A stretch of 64,000 nt of DNA from Methylosinus sp. PW1 (GCF_000745215.1 NZ_JQNK01000002.1:124001-188000), one strand, 5' to 3'; shown: positions 46,505 to 56,608, counted from the stretch's first letter. A program made the numbers and translations. The notes: generated by a model from the letters alone, not told the origin.

Positions 46505-48004
46505 ATGATTTCCAAAGCCTGGATTGCGCTCGCGCTGGCGCTGTGTCTCGCCGGCTCCTCGAGCCTCGCCGCGCCGCCCGCGGCGCAGAAAAAGGAGAGC
46601 GAGGAGGCGGCTGACCCATCGCAAGGCCTTCCGACCGAGGTCACGACCACTCATTCCATGTCGATTCGCGGAGAGAAGCTGGCCTTCCTCTCCCGCGCTG
46701 GCGCGGTGCGGCTGCGCGACGCTCAGAGCGGCGCGCCGCGCGTCGATGTGGCCTTCGTCTCCTATGAACGCTCCGACGTCGATGCGCTGGCCCGGCCTAT
46801 CGCCTTCGTCTTCAATGGCGGGCCGGGCGCGGCTTCCGCCTGGCTCGGGCTCGGCGGCATCTCGCCCTGGCGCCTGTCGCTGGGCGCGGGGCCGCTGTCG
46901 CCCTCCGCGCCGCCCGTCGTCGTGGACAATGCGGAGAGCTGGCTGCCTTTCGTCGATCTCGTCTTCATCGATCCGCCGGGCACCGGCTACAGCAAATTCC
47001 TCACCGACAATGAGGAGACGCGAAAGCATTTCCTCTCCGCGCAGGGCGACGCCGAGTCGCTCGCGGTCGTGGTGCGCAAATGGCTGGCGACGCATCGGCG
47101 CATCGCTTCGCCGAAGTTTCTGGTCGGCGAGAGCTATGGCGGTTTTCGCGCCGTCGAGCTCGCCCATGCGCTGCGCGAGCGCGAGAGCATAGGCGTCGAA
47201 GGTCTGGTGCTGATCTCGCCGGCGCTGGATTTCGCCTGGCTGGACAGCCCGCGCAATCTTCTGTCGCTGGCGGGCCGCCTGCCGTCCTATGCGGCGGTGG
47301 CGCGCGACGCCAAGCAGCGCGCCGAGCTCGCCGATGTGGAGGCCTACGCCTCCGGCGAATTTCTCGTCGATCTGCTCAAAGGCCCGCGCGACAAGGAGGC
47401 TCTGGAGCGTCTCGACGCCAATGTCGCGCGCTTCACCGGGCTCGAATCCCGCATCGTTACGGAGGAGGGCGGCCGCGTTGCGCTGAAGACCTTTCTGCGC
47501 GATCGTCTGCGCGCCTCGCATCTCGTCTCCAGCGCCTATGACGGCGCGGTGACGGGCTTCGATCCGCGGCCTTTCTCGCGCGAGAGCGATTGGTCCGATC
47601 CTGTGCTCGACGCGCTCGCCGCGCCGCTCGGCGCCGCCATGACGCGGGTCACGATCGAGAAATTGCAATGGCCGATCGGCGATGCGCGTTATGAGATTCT
47701 CAACCACAAGGTCGCGCGCGACTGGGACTTCGGCCGCGGCGGCCGCGCCAATGCGGAGGCGGTCTCGACATTGCGCGACGAGCTCGCTCTCGACGCGCGT
47801 CTGAAGGTGCTCGTCGCCCATGGGCTCGCCGATCTGGTGACGCCTTATTATGCGAGCAAGCTGATCCTCGATCAGCTGCCCGCCTTCGGCGAGCCGACCC
47901 GCGTGCGGCTCGTGACCGTGCCCGGCGGACATATGTCCTATATCCGCGACGATTCCCGCCGTCTGCTGCGCGACGAGGCGCGCAAGACGATCGAAGGAAA
48001 ATAA
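46505..48004 (+). CDS. Exported S10 family serine carboxypeptidase-like protein
   Basis: A 499-residue secreted hydrolase. The signal peptide ends near SLAAPPA (about 23). The alpha/beta-hydrolase core of S10 carboxypeptidases is visible: FVFNGGPGAASAWLGLGGISPWRL (oxyanion region), FIDPPGTGYSKF, the nucleophile Ser210 in LVGESYGGFRA, an Asp in AHGLADLVTPYYA and the His in PGGHMSY. Bacterial S10 members probably remove C-terminal residues from peptides in the periplasm. I used the ATG at 46505 because it begins a normal signal peptide and has AAAGG upstream. Confidence 0.9.
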   Translation: MISKAWIALALALCLAGSSSLAAPPAAQKKESEEAADPSQGLPTEVTTTHSMSIRGEKLAFLSRAGAVRLRDAQSGAPRVDVAFVSYERSDVDALARPIAFVFNGGPGAASAWLGLGGISPWRLSLGAGPLSPSAPPVVVDNAESWLPFVDLVFIDPPGTGYSKFLTDNEETRKHFLSAQGDAESLAVVVRKWLATHRRIASPKFLVGESYGGFRAVELAHALRERESIGVEGLVLISPALDFAWLDSPRNLLSLAGRLPSYAAVARDAKQRAELADVEAYASGEFLVDLLKGPRDKEALERLDANVARFTGLESRIVTEEGGRVALKTFLRDRLRASHLVSSAYDGAVTGFDPRPFSRESDWSDPVLDALAAPLGAAMTRVTIEKLQWPIGDARYEILNHKVARDWDFGRGGRANAEAVSTLRDELALDARLKVLVAHGLADLVTPYYASKLILDQLPAFGEPTRVRLVTVPGGHMSYIRDDSRRLLRDEARKTIEGK

Positions 48005-48317
48005 GCGTTTTCCGAGCGGGAAGGGCGGCGCCAGCGTCGCCGCCCGCGCGCGCGACAATAGGCTCGCCGCGCGCGCAATCGACGCGAGACGAGCGAGATA
48101 AGCTCACCCAATTCCAAAATGGAAATATTCCAATCAGCTGCTTTCAGACAATGTTCGAAAGGAGACAGACGCCTTTGTTGTAAGCATTCCAAGAATAGCG
48201 TTCTTGCAACATTTCCAGTCTGCGTATCCTTCGATTGACCCTGCCCCTAGCTGAAAATACTCATAGTGGAAGACCTTACCGGCTTTGCCGGATATGATTC
48301 CACGGGGGCAGGACAGA
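48005..48317. other. Leader/promoter region of the iron-uptake operon
   Basis: 313 bases with an AT-richer part. It contains a triple half-site (48112-48132), a hairpin CAAGAA-TAGCG-TTCTTG at 48190-48206 and a small CCGGC-TTT-GCCGG stem at 48289-48301 close to the ribosome site. The operon promoter is expected here. Confidence 0.5.
48112..48132. promoter_or_regulatory. Candidate iron-regulator operator: three alternating TTCCA/TGGAA half-sites
   Basis: TTCCA-AAA-TGGAA-ATA-TTCCA: half-sites at 48112, 48120 and 48128 form two overlapping dyads with an 8-base period. It lies 186 bases before the receptor start. Overlapping dyads are typical of Fur-family operators, but the sequence is not a recognised Fur, Irr or RirA consensus. 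Confidence 0.4.
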
Positions 48318-50822
48318 ATGAACAACATCAAAGCGCCGTTTTCACTGCGCAGCCTTCGGCGCGGCTCATCCGCATCGGTCGCGCGCATCGACGGCCCGTC
48401 CGTGAAAGTACTGGGGGCGGCGGCGCTGCTTGCGGCGGGCGTCGGAGTCGCGACAGCGCAGGAGGCGTCACAGCCTCTGCCGGCGGTCCGTGTCGACGCG
48501 CCGAAGGAGAAGCCCAAGCCGGTTGTTCATGCGGCGCCCGCCGCCCATCAGGCCGCCAAGCCGCGCCGTGCGACGCGCGCTCCCTCGACGCAGCCCGCCG
48601 CTCCGCAAGCCGGGGCGCAAGGCGCCCAGAGCGCGCAGGCGGGGGCAGGGGGCGGCTCCGCGCCGGCCGACGCCAATCCCTATGCCGATCCCAAGGCGCC
48701 CTATAAGGCGGATCGCCTATCGTCCAACAAATTCACCCAGCCGCTGCTGAACACGCCGCGCACCGTGACCGTGCTCACCAAGGAAGTGCTCGAAGACAAG
48801 AACGCCTTCACGCTGAAGGAAATCGCGCGCAGCACGGCCGGCGTCACGCTCGGCTCGGGCGAGGGCGGCAACGCCTTCGGCGATCGCTTCTTCATCCGCG
48901 GCTTCGACGCCCGCAACGACATATTCGTCGACGGCGTGCGCGATCCGGGCGTCAGCTTGCGCGAGAATTTCTACACGGAGCAGGTGGAAATCCTGCGCGG
49001 TCCCGGCTCCAGCTTCGCCGGCCGGGGCACCGCCGGAGGCGCGTTGAATATTGTCACCAAGACGGCCAAGGAGCAGGACTTCTACGATATGAAGTTCACC
49101 GGCGGTCCGTCGGACAACTCCAAGCGCGTGCAGATCGACGTCAACAAGGCGATCAGCCCGATTCTCGCCGTGCGCGTGAACGGCCTGTTCCAGGACGCCA
49201 ATGTCGCGGGACGCAATTACGTCGTCGATGATCGCGACGGCGTTTCGGGCTCTGTCGTTTTCAAGCCGATCGAGAATTTCACTCTGACGGCCAATTACAC
49301 GCATTCCTACCAGAGCGGCCTGCCGGACTTCGGCATTCCCTACAACCGCACCACCAATCGGCCTTACGCGGAAGGCGTCACTTCGCGCAACACCTGGTAT
49401 GGGCTGCTCAATCGTGACTTTCAGAAATATCGCCAGGACTTCGGCACCTTCACCGGCGAATATCGCGTCAGCGACGATCTGACGATCACCAGCCGGCTGC
49501 GCCAGAGCCGCTCGACGGTCGATTACATCGGCACGCTGACGCAGAGCGCGAACTGGGCCGCCGGCACGGTGAACATAGGCGCGCAGAGCCGCTATCAAGT
49601 GACCAATACGCTCGCGAGCCAGACCGATATAAATTACAAATTCGCCACCGGCCCGGTGAAGCATGAGGTCGTGCTCGGCGCCGAATATAGCCGGGAAGGG
49701 CTGACGCGAACCAATTACACCAATCTCTCGTCTGAGCTGAACGGAGGCGCTGTCGGCGGCGCGCTCGTGTGCAATCTCTATCTGCCGTGCAATTCTCTGC
49801 CGTTCCTCAACACGCCGACGCGCAATCAGAATGTGACGCGCGTCGCTGTGGACACCAAGGCGGGATATCTGATCGAGACGGCGAATTACGAGGACATCGT
49901 CATCGCCAACGCCGGCGTGCGCTTCGACGATTACACGATCACCAACCGCAACGAGGCCTATACGACCTTCGCGGCCAATCACTCGGCGCTGGTGAACTAT
50001 AATTTCGGCCTCGTGCTGAAGCCTCTGCCGGAGGTGAGCCTTTATGCGGCCTATGCGACCTCGGCCAATCCTGTCGGCGCCGAGCTCGACGGCGGCGCGG
50101 CGAATTATGGCGGCCTCACCACCGCCGTGCAGATCTTCCCGCCGCAGCGCAATTACGCCAAGGAAATCGGCGTGAAATGGGAGCTTTTCGATCGCCATCT
50201 GCTCGCCACGGCGGCGCTGTTCCGCACCGATGTGACCGGCGCGCGCGAGGTGAACGGTTCGGTGACGACGGGCAACGCCGAATATTATGTGCAAGGCGCG
50301 GACATAGAGATCGCCGGCAATATCACCGACAAATGGAGCGTGACCGGCGGCGTCGTCATCATGGAGTCGAAGGTCGAGCAGTCGCAGATCAAGACCAATG
50401 TCGGCCTGCCGCTCGCCAATATCGCGCATGAATCCTTCAGCCTGCTGAGCAAATATCAGTTCGGCGACTTTTTCGGCCTCGAGGCGGATCGGCTCGAGTT
50501 CGGCGGGCAGGCGGTCTATCGCTCGAAGATCTATGGCGGCAACAATATCATCGCCAATGGCGCGACGGCGGTGAACGGCACGACGGGTTGGCCGGCGCCG
50601 ACGGCGGCCAATCCCTTCGTGAATGTGCCGACCGTGCTGCCCTCTTATTGGCGCTTCGACGCCTTCCTCGAGGGCAAGGTCACGGAGAATATCACGCTCA
50701 AGGTCTCGGTCATGAATCTCTTCGACCGCACCTATTACGACGCCTTCTATCAGACGGCGACGCCCTTCACCCAGGTGGCGCCGGGCCGCACCGTGCTGTT
50801 CGAGGCGCGCGCCAAATTCTAA
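48318..50822 (+). CDS. TonB-dependent catecholate siderophore receptor (Fiu/PiuA type)
   Basis: An 834-residue outer-membrane receptor. The signal peptide is long (about 1-48, ending VATAQEA), followed by a probable TonB box (LPAVRVDAP) and an unusual 70-residue Pro/Ala/Gln/Lys spacer. The plug begins [47 protein letters not shown], with [21 protein letters not shown] and [26 protein letters not shown]. The barrel ends in [36 protein letters not shown] with terminal Phe. The following piuC genes indicate the Fiu/PiuA group that imports catechol siderophores. Confidence 0.92.
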   Translation: MNNIKAPFSLRSLRRGSSASVARIDGPSVKVLGAAALLAAGVGVATAQEASQPLPAVRVDAPKEKPKPVVHAAPAAHQAAKPRRATRAPSTQPAAPQAGAQGAQSAQAGAGGGSAPADANPYADPKAPYKADRLSSNKFTQPLLNTPRTVTVLTKEVLEDKNAFTLKEIARSTAGVTLGSGEGGNAFGDRFFIRGFDARNDIFVDGVRDPGVSLRENFYTEQVEILRGPGSSFAGRGTAGGALNIVTKTAKEQDFYDMKFTGGPSDNSKRVQIDVNKAISPILAVRVNGLFQDANVAGRNYVVDDRDGVSGSVVFKPIENFTLTANYTHSYQSGLPDFGIPYNRTTNRPYAEGVTSRNTWYGLLNRDFQKYRQDFGTFTGEYRVSDDLTITSRLRQSRSTVDYIGTLTQSANWAAGTVNIGAQSRYQVTNTLASQTDINYKFATGPVKHEVVLGAEYSREGLTRTNYTNLSSELNGGAVGGALVCNLYLPCNSLPFLNTPTRNQNVTRVAVDTKAGYLIETANYEDIVIANAGVRFDDYTITNRNEAYTTFAANHSALVNYNFGLVLKPLPEVSLYAAYATSANPVGAELDGGAANYGGLTTAVQIFPPQRNYAKEIGVKWELFDRHLLATAALFRTDVTGAREVNGSVTTGNAEYYVQGADIEIAGNITDKWSVTGGVVIMESKVEQSQIKTNVGLPLANIAHESFSLLSKYQFGDFFGLEADRLEFGGQAVYRSKIYGGNNIIANGATAVNGTTGWPAPTAANPFVNVPTVLPSYWRFDAFLEGKVTENITLKVSVMNLFDRTYYDAFYQTATPFTQVAPGRTVLFEARAKF

Positions 50823-50837
50823 AAGACATATCGTCGC

Positions 50838-50887
50838 AGGCGCCGGCTCCCTTGGAAAAGTTTCAAACAAGGAGCCGGCGCCTTTTC
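50838..50887 (+). terminator. Intrinsic terminator or attenuator between the receptor and piuC
   Basis: AGGCGCCGGCTCC (50838-50850) pairs perfectly with GGAGCCGGCGCCT (50871-50883) over a 20-base loop and is followed by TTTT. It ends 30 bases before the first piuC start, so downstream genes depend on read-through or another promoter. Confidence 0.8.
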
Positions 50888-50917
50888 ATTGCGTCGCAAA
50901 AAATGGAATGTGCGGAA

Positions 50918-51601
50918 ATGCTGATCTGCGTGCCGGACGTTCTGAGCAAGGAGACGGTCGCTCAATTCCGCAGCGTCATGGACGCGGCGGAATGGGAGGA
51001 CGGCGCTTCCACCGCCGGCGCCCAGCCGCCCTCGGTGAAGAGCAATGAGCAGCTGCCGCCCAATGGCGAATTGTCGCGGCGCCTCGGCGAGCGCCTTTTG
51101 CAGGCGATCGTCTCGCATCCGGGCTTTGTCGCCGCGGCGATTCCGCTGCGCATCTATCCGCCCATGTTCAATCGCTATCGCGTCGGCCATCGCTTCGGCG
51201 TGCATGTGGACAATGCCGTGCGCGGCGATCCGCTGACCGGCTTGCGCATTCGCGCCGATCTCGCGGTCACTGTCTTTCTGTCCGAGCCCGAGGAGTATGA
51301 CGGCGGCGAGCTCGTCGTCGACGACGCCTACGACTCTCATCAGGTGAAGCTTCCGGCCGGCGCGCTCGCTGTCTATCCGGCGAGCGATCTGCATATGGTG
51401 TCGCCAGTCACGCGCGGCGAGCGCGTCGCGTCATTCTTCTGGGCGCAGAGCATGATCCGCCAGGAGAGCGTGCGTGACGTGATCTATGATCTCGACACGG
51501 CGATCCAGCAGCTCGCGCCACGCCTCGGCGGAGACGACGAGGATGTGATGAAGCTCGGCGGCGTCTATCACAATCTCATACGCCATTGGAGCGAGGTATG
51601 A
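50918..51601 (+). CDS. piuC: PKHD-type Fe(II)/2-oxoglutarate hydroxylase, PiuC family, copy 1
   Basis: A 227-residue soluble dioxygenase. The iron ligands are the HVD pair in [12 protein letters not shown] and the later His in [25 protein letters not shown]; the Arg of TRGER binds 2-oxoglutarate. PiuC/YbiX proteins accompany catecholate receptors and are iron-regulated; their substrate is not settled. The start at 50918 ([10 protein letters not shown]) gives the family length; an in-frame ATG at 50903 is an alternative. A second copy follows 10 bases later. Confidence 0.9.
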   Translation: MLICVPDVLSKETVAQFRSVMDAAEWEDGASTAGAQPPSVKSNEQLPPNGELSRRLGERLLQAIVSHPGFVAAAIPLRIYPPMFNRYRVGHRFGVHVDNAVRGDPLTGLRIRADLAVTVFLSEPEEYDGGELVVDDAYDSHQVKLPAGALAVYPASDLHMVSPVTRGERVASFFWAQSMIRQESVRDVIYDLDTAIQQLAPRLGGDDEDVMKLGGVYHNLIRHWSEV

Positions 51602-51611
51602 GGGTCGCGTC

Positions 51612-52295
51612 ATGCTGATCTGCATACCCGATGTGCTCGATGCGCGGCAGGTCGCCTATTTTCGCGACGTGATGTCGCAGACCATGTGGGAAGACGGCCG
51701 CACGACCGCAGGTTCGCAATCGAGCCTGGTGAAGAATAATCTGCAGCTGCCGCAAGACGGCGCCATCGCCCGCGAATTGGGCGATCTCGTGCTCGATGCG
51801 CTCGCAGCCTGTCCGACGTTCGTCTCCGCCGCTCTGCCGCTGCGGATTTTCCCGCCGCTGTTCAATCGCTATGGCGCGGGGCATGATTTCGGACTGCATG
51901 TCGACAACGCCATTCGCGGCGTGCCGCGCACTTCGGTGCGCATTCGCACCGATCTCTCCGTCACGCTTTTTCTCGCCGATCCCGATGAATACGACGGCGG
52001 CGAGCTCGTCATCGAGGACCATTATGGCGCGCAGGAAGTGAAGCTGCCCGCCGGTCATCTGGTGCTCTATCCATCGACCAGCCTGCATCTCGTGCGAGAA
52101 GTGACGCGCGGCGAACGCGTCGCATCGTTCTTCTGGCTTCAAAGCATGATTCGCGACAACGTGGTACGTTCGTTGCTTTTTGATTTGGACCAGACGATTC
52201 AAGGTCTCACGGAACGGCTCGGCGCGGGCGATCCGGCCTGCGTCAAGCTGACAGGCGTCTATCACAATCTCATTCGCATATGGGCGGAAGCATGA
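51612..52295 (+). CDS. piuC: PKHD-type Fe(II)/2-oxoglutarate hydroxylase, PiuC family, copy 2
   Basis: A 227-residue paralogue of the preceding gene, exactly the same length and collinear ([59 protein letters not shown]). All iron and 2-oxoglutarate residues are intact, so both copies should be active. The substitutions are spread over the whole length, pointing to an old tandem duplication with possible difference in substrate. The stop overlaps the exbB start (ATGA). Confidence 0.9.
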   Translation: MLICIPDVLDARQVAYFRDVMSQTMWEDGRTTAGSQSSLVKNNLQLPQDGAIARELGDLVLDALAACPTFVSAALPLRIFPPLFNRYGAGHDFGLHVDNAIRGVPRTSVRIRTDLSVTLFLADPDEYDGGELVIEDHYGAQEVKLPAGHLVLYPSTSLHLVREVTRGERVASFFWLQSMIRDNVVRSLLFDLDQTIQGLTERLGAGDPACVKLTGVYHNLIRIWAEA

Positions 52296-53086
52296 AACGG
52301 TCATATCAGACGCTAGCGATTGCGGCCTCGTCTCTCCTCCTCTCGACATCTCTCTGTCTGGCCGAAGGGCGCGCGGACATCATCAATCGTCCGCATGATC
52401 TTTCTGTGTCGAGCATGTTCCTCAATGCCGACATCGTCGTGAAGATCGTCATGCTGGGCCTCGTCAGCGCCTCCATCGGCACATGGACTGTGCTCATCGC
52501 CAAGACGATCGAATTGCGGCGCGCGCGCGCGCGCATTCGCAGCTCGATCGAGCGTCTGCAGGAGGCGCGCGGCCTCGCGGAAGCGCGTCTCGCGCTCGGC
52601 GGCGACGATCCTCTGGCGAGCGCTCTGATCGCCGAGGCGCTGCGCGAGTTCCGCCTCTCTTCCGATCTCTCCTCCGCCGGCGGATTGAAGGAGCGCGTCG
52701 CTTCGAGCTTCGCCGAGATCGAGCGCGCCGAGAGCCTTTCCATTCGTCGCGGCACGGGGCTGCTCGCTTCGGTCGGCTCCACCGGCCCGTTCATCGGCCT
52801 GTTCGGCACGGTGTGGGGCATTATGAACAGCTTCATCGGCATATCGAAAGCGCAGACGACCAATCTCGCCGTCGTCGCGCCGGGCATCGCCGAGGCGCTG
52901 CTCGCCACCGCCATCGGCCTCATCGCCGCCATTCCCGCCGTGCTGATCTATAATCATCTCGCGCGCCAGACGAGCGCCTATCTCGAACTCGTCTCCAATC
53001 TCTCCGGCGAGCTGCTGCGCATCGTCTCGCGCGATCTCGATCGCGGCGTCCAGCAGGCGCCCGCCGCTCTGCGCGCTGCGGAGTAA
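52292..53086 (+). CDS. exbB: TonB system energiser ExbB
   Basis: A 264-residue inner-membrane proton-channel subunit of the MotA/TolQ/ExbB family. An N-terminal signal-like helix ([19 protein letters not shown]) gives the long ExbB form. Three functional helices follow (about 45-70, 165-190, 205-230), with [32 protein letters not shown] and [27 protein letters not shown]. With ExbD it turns proton flow into TonB movement. The ATG at 52292 overlaps the piuC stop. Confidence 0.93.
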   Translation: MKRSYQTLAIAASSLLLSTSLCLAEGRADIINRPHDLSVSSMFLNADIVVKIVMLGLVSASIGTWTVLIAKTIELRRARARIRSSIERLQEARGLAEARLALGGDDPLASALIAEALREFRLSSDLSSAGGLKERVASSFAEIERAESLSIRRGTGLLASVGSTGPFIGLFGTVWGIMNSFIGISKAQTTNLAVVAPGIAEALLATAIGLIAAIPAVLIYNHLARQTSAYLELVSNLSGELLRIVSRDLDRGVQQAPAALRAAE

Positions 53087-53091
53087 TCGTC

Positions 53092-53538
53092 ATGGCCGGC
53101 AATATCGGAGGATCGCCGCGCGGCGCGCTCGAAGAGACTCACGAGATCAATGTCACGCCCTTCATCGACGTGATGCTCGTGCTGCTGATCATCTTCATGG
53201 TGGCGGCTCCGCTCGCCACTGTCGATCTTCCCGTCGATCTGCCGGCCGCGAGCGCGGCGACGCACACAAAGCCCGACAAGCCGATCTATCTCACCATTCA
53301 GGCCGATCTGGCGCTCGCTCTGGGCGAGACGCCGGTGAAGCGCAATGATCTCATCGCCTCGCTGGATTCGCTCGCCGGCGGCGACAAGGACAAGCGCGTC
53401 TTCCTGCGCGCCGACACGGCCGTGCCCTATGGCGAGATGATGGCCATTCTCGAGCGCTTGCGCTCCGGCGGCTACGCCAAGATCTCTCTCGTCGCGCTCG
53501 ACGCCGGCGGGGCCGCGACGGGCGGAGCTGCGAAATGA
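53092..53538 (+). CDS. exbD: TonB system energiser ExbD
   Basis: A 148-residue protein with one membrane helix. The protonatable Asp is in INVTPFIDVMLVLLIIFMV, followed by the periplasmic domain (VDLPVDLPAASA..., VFLRADTAVPYGEMMAILERLRSGGYAKISLVAL). It follows exbB by 5 bases, and tonB starts within its last codons. Confidence 0.94.
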   Translation: MAGNIGGSPRGALEETHEINVTPFIDVMLVLLIIFMVAAPLATVDLPVDLPAASAATHTKPDKPIYLTIQADLALALGETPVKRNDLIASLDSLAGGDKDKRVFLRADTAVPYGEMMAILERLRSGGYAKISLVALDAGGAATGGAAK

Positions 53539-54326
53539 GCATCGCCGCCGATCTCGACACGGGCCGAAACAATCGCATCTGGACCGGCGCGGCGCTGGCC
53601 GCGCTGGCCGCGCATCTTCTGGCGCTCGCCGCTATTTTCGTCGTCTTCGAGATCGAGACGGACGACGACGCCAGCGGCGCCCCGGCGATCGAGATCGGCC
53701 TCGCGCCCGCCGCGCCCCATGTCGAGGATTCGCCCGACGCTCCCCCCGGCCCGCAGGCCGATGAAGCCGCCGCCGCAGCGCCGGCCGTCGCCGCATCGCA
53801 GACCAAGGAAAACGACGATCCCAAAATCTCGCGCGTCGAGGCCGAGGACGCCGAATACACGACCGCCGAAAAGCATGAGAAGCCGGTCGAGGATCCGACC
53901 AAGCGTCAGGCGACGCCGGTGATCTCCGCGGAGTCGGCGGCGTCCGAGGCGGCCGCGCCGCCCAAGACCGATGCGCTCGCCGAGGCGCCGCGCGCCGTCG
54001 CTCCCGTCCAAGGCGCCGATAAGGTCGCGCGTGCGGCCAAGCTCACCTGGCAGAAGGCGCTGATGGCGCATATCAACCGCGCCAAGCGCTATCCGAGCGG
54101 GGCGGGGCGGCGCGCCGGCGAGGTCGCCGTCGCCTTCACGCTCGATCGGCTCGGCCATGTGGTGAGCGCCAGCGTCAGGCGCTCCGCCGGCGATCGCGTT
54201 TTCGACGACGCCGCCCTCGCCATGATGAAGCGCGCCGATCCGGTGCCGCCGCCGCCGCCCGCCGTGGCGGATGAGGGGCTCACCTTCGAGGTGCCGGTTC
54301 AGTTTCGCGCGGCGGATAAGCACTGA
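53535..54326 (+). CDS. tonB: TonB energy-transducing protein
   Basis: A 263-residue protein with a single N-terminal membrane helix (about 17-38). A long periplasmic Ala/Pro/Glu/Lys linker follows, with a C-terminal TonB domain (LTWQKALMAHINRAKRYPSGAGRRAGEVAVAFTLDRLGHVVSASVRRSAGDRVFDDAALAMMKRADPVPPPPP). It spans the periplasm and pulls on the TonB box of receptors such as the one at the head of this operon. The start overlaps exbD by 4 bases (ATGA). Confidence 0.93.
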   Translation: MSIAADLDTGRNNRIWTGAALAALAAHLLALAAIFVVFEIETDDDASGAPAIEIGLAPAAPHVEDSPDAPPGPQADEAAAAAPAVAASQTKENDDPKISRVEAEDAEYTTAEKHEKPVEDPTKRQATPVISAESAASEAAAPPKTDALAEAPRAVAPVQGADKVARAAKLTWQKALMAHINRAKRYPSGAGRRAGEVAVAFTLDRLGHVVSASVRRSAGDRVFDDAALAMMKRADPVPPPPPAVADEGLTFEVPVQFRAADKH

Positions 54327-54389
54327 CGGCGATCCGCCGCTTCGGCGGACATGCTAGACTTCGGCAGAGACTCCAACCGAAGGGACGGC

Positions 54390-55832
54390 ATGACCGAGAG
54401 ACGTTTTTCCCTGCATGACCTCTTACGCGTGAAGCCGCTGGAGACGCTCGCGGCGGAGTCCGGCAGGCCGAGCGAGCTGCGCCGCGTGCTGGGCCTGTGG
54501 CAGCTCACCAGCATCGGCCTCGGCGGGCTGATCGGCGTCGGCATATTCGTGCTGACCGGCGTGGTGGCGGCGACGCAGGCCGGGCCTGCGGTCTCGCTGT
54601 CCTTCCTCATCGCCGGCGTCGCCAGCGCGGCGGCGGCGCTCTGCTACGCCGAATTCGCCGGAATGATTCCGGCGGCGGGCAGCGCCTATACTTACGCCTA
54701 TGCCGTGCTCGGCGAGCTCGCGGCCTGGATCATCGGCTGGGATCTGCTGCTCGAATATGCGCTCGTCGTCGCCGTGGTCTCCATCGGCTGGTCCGGCTAT
54801 CTGCAAGCGCTGCTCGGCCAGCTCGGCCTCGCTCTGCCCGTCTGGGCCTCTGGCGCGGCCGGAACCGGCGAGGGCAGGGTCGTCGATCTCGCGGCGATAT
54901 TGGGCGCGCTCTTCGTCGCCGGCGTGCTGGTGCTGCGCATCGAATGGGGCGCGCGCTTCAACGCCGTCATGGTGGTGGTCAAGACCGCTGCGGTTCTGCT
55001 CGTGGTGGCGGCCGGCCTGCCGCATGTGCGCCTCGAGAATTGGACGCCCTTCATGCCCTATGGCTTCGGCGGCGTCGTCGAGGGCGCGGCGGTCGTGTTC
55101 TTCGCCGTCTTCGGCTATGACACGCTGACGACGGCGGCCGAGGAGGCGAAGGACCCGCAACGCCAGCTGCCCCGCGCCGTGCTGCTCTCGCTCGCCGTCG
55201 CGCTCACGCTCTATGTGGCGGTGTCGCTCGTGCTCACCGGAATGGTGCGCTACGACACGCTGAACAATCCGGCGCCGGTGGCAGCGGCCTTCACCGCCGT
55301 CGGCTTGCCATGGGCGACCTTCGTCGTCTCGGTCGCCGCGGTCGCCGGCATCATCAGCGTCATGCTGGCGTTTCTGCTCGGCTGCGCGCGCATCTGCTTC
55401 GCCATGAGCCGCGACGGTCTGCTGCCGGCCTGGTTCTCGCACGCGCATCCGCGCTTCCATACGCCGCATCGCCCGACGCTCGTCATCGGCGCGCTGACGG
55501 CGATCGTCGCCGGGCTTTATCCGATCCGCGAGGTCGCCGAGCTCGTCAATATCGGAACGCTCTCGGCCTTCGTCGTCATCTGCCTGTCCGTCATCGTCAT
55601 GCGGCGCACGCGGCCGGATGCGCCGCGCAGCTTTCGCACGCCGCTGGTGCCTTATGTTCCGCTCGTCGGCGTCGGCTTTTCCCTTTGGCTGCTCTCCAAG
55701 CTGCCCGCCGCGGCCTGGGAGCGTTTCGCCATTTGGATGGCTCTGGGGCTGATTTTCTATTTCTCCTACGGCCATAAGCGCAGCAAGCTCGCGCGCGCGG
55801 GCGCCGCCGGCGCACAATCGGCCGACGTGTAG
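54390..55832 (+). CDS. APC-family amino-acid permease
   Basis: A 480-residue transporter with 12 or more helices. It begins LLRVKPLETLAAESGRPSELRRVLGLWQLTSIGLGGLIGVGIFVLTGVVAATQAGPAVSLSFLIAG; the GxGIF motif in helix 1 is the substrate-binding break. FFAVFGYDTLTTAAEEAKDPQRQLPRAVLLSL (helix 6 region) and SRDGLLPAWFSHAHPRFHTPHRPTL are hallmarks of the cationic amino-acid transporter (CAT/YfnA-like) subgroup. Arg or Lys are likely substrates, but specificity is inferred. The ATG at 54390 has AAGGGA upstream. It follows tonB after 63 bases. Confidence 0.9.
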   Translation: MTERRFSLHDLLRVKPLETLAAESGRPSELRRVLGLWQLTSIGLGGLIGVGIFVLTGVVAATQAGPAVSLSFLIAGVASAAAALCYAEFAGMIPAAGSAYTYAYAVLGELAAWIIGWDLLLEYALVVAVVSIGWSGYLQALLGQLGLALPVWASGAAGTGEGRVVDLAAILGALFVAGVLVLRIEWGARFNAVMVVVKTAAVLLVVAAGLPHVRLENWTPFMPYGFGGVVEGAAVVFFAVFGYDTLTTAAEEAKDPQRQLPRAVLLSLAVALTLYVAVSLVLTGMVRYDTLNNPAPVAAAFTAVGLPWATFVVSVAAVAGIISVMLAFLLGCARICFAMSRDGLLPAWFSHAHPRFHTPHRPTLVIGALTAIVAGLYPIREVAELVNIGTLSAFVVICLSVIVMRRTRPDAPRSFRTPLVPYVPLVGVGFSLWLLSKLPAAAWERFAIWMALGLIFYFSYGHKRSKLARAGAAGAQSADV

Positions 55833-55927
55833 CTTGAAAATCGGGAATGCGCGCTTCAGATAAATAGAAAACAGGTCCGTGCGACCGGCTGTCGTCTCCG
55901 GCGCGTCGCTCGGAGGGATCGGGCTGA

Positions 55928-56608
55928 ATGAGCGAAGTCGCTGGCGTATCCTCGGCAGTCGGGGGCAAGAACAAAATCGCCGAGCTCGAGGCCGAGCTCG
56001 CGAGCGTTCATGCCGAGCTTCATGCCTATAAGGAGCGTTATCGCGAGCTTCGTCATCGCGTCCGCAATGATCTGCAGGCTTTGGCGACATTGATCTCGGC
56101 GCAGTCGCGGCGGCTCGAGAAGCCCGAGGGGTGCAGCAATTGCGCCATGCGGCTGCGCAGCGCCGTCGAGCTGCATAATGCGCTGGACGAGGACGATGAC
56201 GCCGAGATCTGCATGTCCTCCTATCTCTGGGCGCTTTCCGAGGCCCGCCGCAAAGCTTTCGACGATCGCATCGTCGGAGAGACGCTCGCAGACGACGATA
56301 TTTTTCTCGATTATCGCCGCGCCCAATGTGTCGGCCTCGTCTATGTCGAGGCCGTCACCAATGCGATGAAGCACGCCTTTCCCGGCGGCGCGCATGGCGA
56401 GGTGCATGCGCGCTTGCGTCGCATCGGCGACAGGCTCGAGCTGACCATCGCCGACAATGGCTGCGGCTTCGATGTGGCGAATGTCGTGCGTGGCGACGGG
56501 CTTCAGCTGATGCGGGGCCTAGCGCGCCAGCTCAAGGGAGAGGCGTTCTTCGAGCGTCTGCCGCAAGGCGCGCTGGTGCGGCTCGAATTCCCCGAGCATG
56601 TGGGCTAG
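55928..56608 (+). CDS. Soluble HWE/HisKA_2-type sensor histidine kinase without sensor domain
   Basis: A 226-residue kinase. An N-terminal coiled coil (17-40: IAELEAELASVHAELHAYKERYRE) leads to the phospho-acceptor His43 in RELRHRVRNDLQALATLISAQSRRL, the form used by HisKA_2 kinases. The ATPase part has N-box VEAVTNAMKHAFPGG and G-box IADNGCGFD with GDGLQLMRGLARQLKGE. No sensory domain is visible, so input probably comes by a partner protein. No response regulator is adjacent. Alphaproteobacterial HWE/HisKA_2 kinases often feed the general stress response. Its 3' end overlaps the convergent GH2 gene by 4 bases. Confidence 0.85.
   Translation: MSEVAGVSSAVGGKNKIAELEAELASVHAELHAYKERYRELRHRVRNDLQALATLISAQSRRLEKPEGCSNCAMRLRSAVELHNALDEDDDAEICMSSYLWALSEARRKAFDDRIVGETLADDDIFLDYRRAQCVGLVYVEAVTNAMKHAFPGGAHGEVHARLRRIGDRLELTIADNGCGFDVANVVRGDGLQLMRGLARQLKGEAFFERLPQGALVRLEFPEHVG

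Noticed and set aside
48717..50870. A 717-residue open frame opposite the TonB-dependent receptor
   Set aside because: Antisense shadow of a well-recognised receptor; no domain or ribosome site.
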